Assembly (NCBI RefSeq): GCF_009618275.1
Contig: NZ_WIAD01000011.1
Coordinates: 1-64,000, forward strand
Direction of reading: 5' to 3'
From: Roseimaritima sediminicola
GTDB lineage: Bacteria > Planctomycetota > Planctomycetia > Pirellulales > Pirellulaceae
Length of the DNA: 64,000 bases
Both the position numbers and the translations under genes were made by a program. This document shows, piece after piece, positions 60,751 through 64,000 of this stretch. The notes below the pieces were generated by a model. It was not told where the DNA came from and made no database searches. It saw only the letters and a program-made list of their open reading frames with translations. Numbering within the stretch: position 1 is the first letter of the stretch; each line of letters begins with the position of its first letter.

Positions 60751-61194
60751 TTGTCCAGGGAAGTTGCCAGCACACAATCATCCACCAAGCCGCTGATGTC
60801 GGAAATGATGTCGGCGGGTGTGTATAAACGCAATCAAGGCCGGCTGGTTCGCCAGTTGACCTGCCTAACCGTGTGGGTGGTGATCGCACTCGGTTGCTGG
60901 CGACTGTACGAAACCCTCAAAGGCGACGAGCGGGCTTGGTTGGTGCTGGGCGTGCCCGGAGCCCTGCTGTTGGTCGGTTTGTGGGTCGGTTACCGCCTGG
61001 TCAACTGGCCGCGCTTCGCCGATTTCTTGATCGCGGTCGAAGCCGAGATGAACAAGGTCTCGTGGCCCAGCAAGACCGAAATGATCCGCTCCTCGGTTGT
61101 CGTGATCTTCACCATCTTCTTTCTGGCCATCGCCCTGTTTGGCTTTGATCTCGCCTGGCAGTGGATGTTCGAACAGCTCGGCGTCGCTGCCTAG
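60751..61194 (+). CDS. secE: Preprotein translocase subunit SecE
   Basis: A 147-residue protein. TTG 60751 is chosen because AGGAG lies about 12 nt upstream; ATG 60796 is an alternative. Two N-terminal membrane segments (LTCLTVWVVIALGCWRL and WLVLGVPGALLLVGLWVGY) precede the conserved SecE core (EAEMNKVSWPSKTEMIRSSVVVIFTIFFLAIALFGFDLAW). The protein therefore has three membrane segments, as in the longer E. coli form. It clamps SecY in the Sec translocon. nusG follows. Confidence 0.92.
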   Translation: MSREVASTQSSTKPLMSEMMSAGVYKRNQGRLVRQLTCLTVWVVIALGCWRLYETLKGDERAWLVLGVPGALLLVGLWVGYRLVNWPRFADFLIAVEAEMNKVSWPSKTEMIRSSVVVIFTIFFLAIALFGFDLAWQWMFEQLGVAA

Positions 61195-61245
61195 CAAGCG
61201 GCCGCCCGCCCGCGTTTTATCTATTCCCACAAGGTCTCTGCAATC

Positions 61246-62007
61246 GTGTCCGACACCGACGCCACCGATAAACCCGACGACGAACGCGCCGAGCTGGAAG
61301 AGGCGGTAGGCGAAAACGCCGGCGCCGAGGATGCGGATACCGGCACCGACGAAGTCCGGGAGGAAATCGAAGCGGGTGAAGCCGAGGCTAGCGTCGATGA
61401 AGCGGCTGCGGAGGAAGCGGCGGGAGCGCAGCAAGCGGCGACGACCGAGGATGCCGAGCCGGAATCGGAGATGGATTGGTACATCCTGAAGGTCGCTTTC
61501 AACCGCGAAGATTCCATCCGCGATGCGCTCGAGAAGCGGGTCAAGATGGAAGGCATGGAAGAATACTTCGGCGAGATCGTGGTCCCCACCGAAGATGTGG
61601 TCGAGTTCACGCGAGCCGGCAAGCGGCGCGTCACCAAACGCAAGCTGCTGCCCGGTTACCTGATGGTCAACATGCTGATCAATGACGACAGCTGGTTTCT
61701 GGTTCGCGAAACGTCCGGCATCAGCGACTTCACCGGGGCGGCCGGCAAACCGATGCCGATGGACCCGGCCGACATCGATCGCTTCATCAAGAAGCCGAAA
61801 GAGGATGACGAGGAAGACGCGCCGATGAAGACGGCGATTCCCTTCAAGCCCGGCGACCGGGTCCGCGTCAAGGAAGGCAACTTCCAGAACCAGGAAGGCG
61901 AAGTCGACTCGATCGACGAAGCCAATGGCCGCGTGACCGTGATCATCAATATCTTCGACCGCAGTGTGCCCATGGAATTGGACCACTGGCAGATCGAAGA
62001 TCTCTAG
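61246..62007 (+). CDS. nusG: Transcription termination/antitermination factor NusG
   Basis: A 253-residue protein starting at GTG 61246. About 75 residues at the N-terminus are very acidic and Ala/Glu-rich, an extension not present in the E. coli protein. The NGN domain starts at DWYILKVAFNREDSIRDAL and includes YFGEIVVPTEDVVE and KRKLLPGYLMVNM; the KOW domain is FKPGDRVRVKEGNFQNQEGEV. It binds RNA polymerase and links it to Rho or the ribosome. The usual next gene, rplK, is absent. Confidence 0.95.
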   Translation: MSDTDATDKPDDERAELEEAVGENAGAEDADTGTDEVREEIEAGEAEASVDEAAAEEAAGAQQAATTEDAEPESEMDWYILKVAFNREDSIRDALEKRVKMEGMEEYFGEIVVPTEDVVEFTRAGKRRVTKRKLLPGYLMVNMLINDDSWFLVRETSGISDFTGAAGKPMPMDPADIDRFIKKPKEDDEEDAPMKTAIPFKPGDRVRVKEGNFQNQEGEVDSIDEANGRVTVIINIFDRSVPMELDHWQIEDL

Positions 62008-62180
62008 AAAAACGTCGCCGACCTGGGCTTGGCATCCCAGGCTTTCAACGGTCGTTGCTTCGCAACTGGCAATCGTCCCCAGAGCAGCTCGGCTGTCCCC
62101 AGCCGAGACCGGGCGCGAGCCGCACTGAATCGCGAAGCGATGGTGGTCGATAGCCTCGGATGCCAATCCGAGGTAGACGG
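62008..62180. other. Intergenic repeats after nusG
   Basis: Two inverted motifs are seen: CTCGGCTG..CAGCCGAG (62087-62107) and an inverse copy of the CCTCGGATGCCAATCCGAGG element (about 62154-62175). Both belong to dispersed families. They lie between convergent genes and might help termination. Confidence 0.6.
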
Positions 62181-63461
62181 CTACTGGCTGACAACGGGCA
62201 AGGAGGTCTTGGCCGATTCTGCAGGCGGCGCCTGATCGGGGTCTTGCCAGCGATCGGTGCTGAAGTGCTGGCCGTAGGTGCCGAAATCGTTGAAGGCGTA
62301 CTTCTTGGCCCAGCGATACACCAGCGAGCGTTCGGGGATCTCGTCGCCCGGTTGAAACTGGCTTCGCCGCGGCGTGATCTGCTGCAGCTCTTCCATCACC
62401 GTACCGCGTGCGGTCGTGTCGCGGGCCCCGTGCCGCTCGGCCAGCTCGACCAACAGGTCCGGACGCTCCATGATCACGCAGCCGCGGGTGTGCTGGGCGG
62501 TCAGCTGGCGGAAATCGCGGAGGAAATCCGATTCGTTGAACGTCTCGCGCAACTCCCGCTGGTCGTGGATCGATTCGGTGGCCAACTGAATCACCGGACA
62601 CGGCTCGATATCGCCCCAAGGCCCCACGTGGTGCGTAAACCCGGTCGCGGCGGGACAGAGCGCGTTTCCGGCGTCGTCGTGGTAGGCATCGATCACGATG
62701 ATCGGTTTGGTGGCCCGGGTATCGACGACGAACTGCCGCACCCGCCGCTGTTGTTCGCTGGTCAAAGCCAGGTCCGGATTGGACTCCGGACCCACCGGAC
62801 GGTAGATGTGGAACCAGCAGTACATCACGCCCATTTCGATCAGGCGGTCGACCCATTTTTCGTTGACCAGGTCGTCGATATTCGACTGGCAGACGCTGGT
62901 GCACACGCCGACCATCAATTTGTTTCGCAGGGCCGCCTCGAGCCCGGCCATCGTGTCATCCAGCACGCCAGCCCGCCCGCGACGCTCGTCGCTGATGATC
63001 TCGCTGCCTTCGACCGAGATCAGCGGCGTGACGTTGCCCAGCTGGCGCAGCTGGCGGGCGACGTCGTCGGTGATGAAATGGCCGTTGGTAAAGACCTGAA
63101 AGTAGGCGTCCGGATGGGCGGCGAACAGGTCCAGCAGGTCCTTGTGCATGAAGGGTTCCCCACCCAGGATGCCAAAGAACGCGTTACCCATCTTCTTGGC
63201 TGCATCAATGGTGCGGTTCGCCGCGTCCAGTTCGATCCGCTGCTGTTTGGCCGCCACGTCCACCCAGCACCCTTGGCAGCGGAGGTTGCAGCTGTTGATG
63301 ACCGAGAGGTACAGAAACGGCGGAAAAAACTGGCCTTTCTTCAGCCGACGTTTGTGCTTGTGAACACTTCGCAAACCTTTGACGCCCAGCGTCCAGGACG
63401 CCTTCCACAGCAGACGCTTGTCGGTTTCCATCAGCAGGCGTTTGGCCATTGCCAAATACAT
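62181..63461 (-). CDS. Radical SAM protein with C-terminal SPASM-like region
   Basis: A 426-residue protein. SVINSCNLRCQGCW gives C58, C62 and C65, the CxxxCxxC cluster-binding motif. FFGILGGEPFMHKDLLDLF and FTNGHFITDDVARQL are the next radical SAM blocks. CPAATGFTHHVGPWGDIEPCPVIQLA resembles a SPASM/twitch region with extra Cys. The N-terminus (MYLAMAKRLLMETDKRLLWKASWTLGVKGL) is a basic amphipathic helix that may touch the membrane. ATG 63461 is taken as start; ATG 63449 is possible. The substrate is unknown. Confidence 0.87.
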   Translation of the reverse strand: MYLAMAKRLLMETDKRLLWKASWTLGVKGLRSVHKHKRRLKKGQFFPPFLYLSVINSCNLRCQGCWVDVAAKQQRIELDAANRTIDAAKKMGNAFFGILGGEPFMHKDLLDLFAAHPDAYFQVFTNGHFITDDVARQLRQLGNVTPLISVEGSEIISDERRGRAGVLDDTMAGLEAALRNKLMVGVCTSVCQSNIDDLVNEKWVDRLIEMGVMYCWFHIYRPVGPESNPDLALTSEQQRRVRQFVVDTRATKPIIVIDAYHDDAGNALCPAATGFTHHVGPWGDIEPCPVIQLATESIHDQRELRETFNESDFLRDFRQLTAQHTRGCVIMERPDLLVELAERHGARDTTARGTVMEELQQITPRRSQFQPGDEIPERSLVYRWAKKYAFNDFGTYGQHFSTDRWQDPDQAPPAESAKTSLPVVSQ

Positions 63462-63837
63462 TCGCAGAGGTCTCTTCAGTCGATGGGGAGGAAAGCGAGG
63501 TCGAGGTCGCCGCGAAAGAGCGCGGCGTTACCAGCGTACCATGCCATGCAGATACGGTGTCAGGCAGGAGAAGGGAATTTCGCGAGTCCGAGCGGAGCGC
63601 GGGGGGCGGCAGCTCGCCCCCTCTGGAAAGGGGAGGTTTTTCACAGGCTGGAAGCCTAGGCCACTGGTCTGGGAACATGGGGGTTCCAACTGGGTTATAA
63701 TGGCGTGTTGCGTCCCACCCCCGCAGTTTTCTTGCTGCTTCCCTTGGCCTGCGCTTCTCTTTTGTCCTTGCAGTCACCTATGATTCCAGCAGGAGGCGGG
63801 TGTCTTTACCTTTTTCTGAGCTTTCAATCGCATAACC
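63462..63837. other. Intergenic region
   Basis: These 376 bp lie between divergent genes. A single copy of the 27-bp CACAGGCTGGAAGCCTA repeat is at about 63641-63667. GCAGGAGGCGGG at 63789-63800 is purine-rich but too far from the next start to be its ribosome-binding site. No gene is supported. Confidence 0.5.
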
Positions 63838-64000
63838 ATGCCTAAAGTCAATCGAATCGTTTCGCTGGTCTGGATCCTGCCGCTAGCGATTTTGCTGCCG
63901 GCTACCCAAGTGTCGGCTTGTCCGTTCTGTTCGGCCGTGTCGCAGACCCTGCGGCAGGAAATGGCCACGATGGACGCGGCGGTGATCGCCGAGTCGATCC
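63838..64000 (+). CDS. Start of a secreted CxxC protein (cut by the window end)
   Basis: ATG 63838 opens MPKVNRIVSLVWILPLAILL, a signal peptide ending near QVSA, then CPFCSAVSQTLRQEMATMDAAVIAESI before the window ends. The CPFC motif directly after the cleavage site is seen in planctomycete secreted proteins that may bind haem or act in thiol chemistry. Only 54 codons are visible, so the function cannot be judged. Confidence 0.7.
   Translation, partial: MPKVNRIVSLVWILPLAILLPATQVSACPFCSAVSQTLRQEMATMDAAVIAESI

Noticed and set aside
62160-63659. 499-codon open frame opposite the radical SAM gene
   Set aside because: The minus-strand gene has the complete CxxxCxxC motif and family blocks; the plus frame has none.

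Overview
The window reads as a chromosomal segment of a Pirellulales-type planctomycete. The clearest markers are a PSCyt1/DUF1549/DUF1553 protein paired with a Tat-exported DUF1501 protein (15.7-19.4 kb), a giant secreted protein with an LEERALLA-type N-terminus and a planctomycete-style C-terminus (7.3-12.1 kb), and many dispersed GC-rich hairpin repeats between genes. All functions below are read from motifs and remembered families; no database search was run.

Layout. 0-7 kb: a decayed conserved hypothetical gene, a secreted propeller-like protein, a SASA-type esterase, a VF530-type DNA-binding protein and an APH/CHK-type kinase. 7.3-12.1 kb: one 1599-residue secreted trypsin-like protease with CARDB, PPC, SdrB, PKD and RTX modules. 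12.2-15.4 kb: a peroxiredoxin-like and an AhpD-like gene divergent from a sigma-54 activator with a cysteine-rich GAF region. 15.7-19.4 kb: the PSCyt1-DUF1549-DUF1553/DUF1501 pair. 19.5-29 kb: small accessory genes (DUF1569, two GNAT enzymes, two adjacent YcgL-type nucleotidyltransferases, a secreted glycosidase), several relics and repeat arrays.

29-44.5 kb is a defence island. On the plus strand a serine-recombinase tail, its HTH companion, an HNH nuclease and a Tdp1-like phospholipase-D-fold protein follow one another, the first three joined by 4-nt overlaps. Convergent to them is a six-gene minus-strand operon: SNF2 helicase with a PLD-like N-terminus, DUF4391, type III Mod methyltransferase, a three-Cys Gp37/Gp68-like (radical-SAM-like) protein, its partner TcmP, and a type III Res helicase-nuclease. 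Divergent from that operon are an XRE regulator and an Mrr endonuclease. This composite, with the TcmP pair placed between Mod and Res, is my best candidate for an unusual or undescribed system.

44.5-48.6 kb is a small island between two 241-bp direct repeats, the second abutting a tRNA-Asn gene. It carries a ParD-like/zeta toxin-antitoxin pair, a frameshifted serine recombinase and a three-gene minus-strand set ending in a nucleotidyltransferase.

49-64 kb is mostly core: aroK, dusB, an aldose epimerase, rpmB-gatC-gatA-gatB (with repeats inserted between gatC and gatA), a lipoprotein, then tRNA-Thr, -Tyr, -Gly, -Thr, tuf, tRNA-Trp, secE, nusG, a radical SAM protein and the start of a secreted CxxC protein. 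Between these genes lie TTGGTTG microsatellites, tandem duplications and a MITE-like repeat whose end supplies the dusB stop codon.
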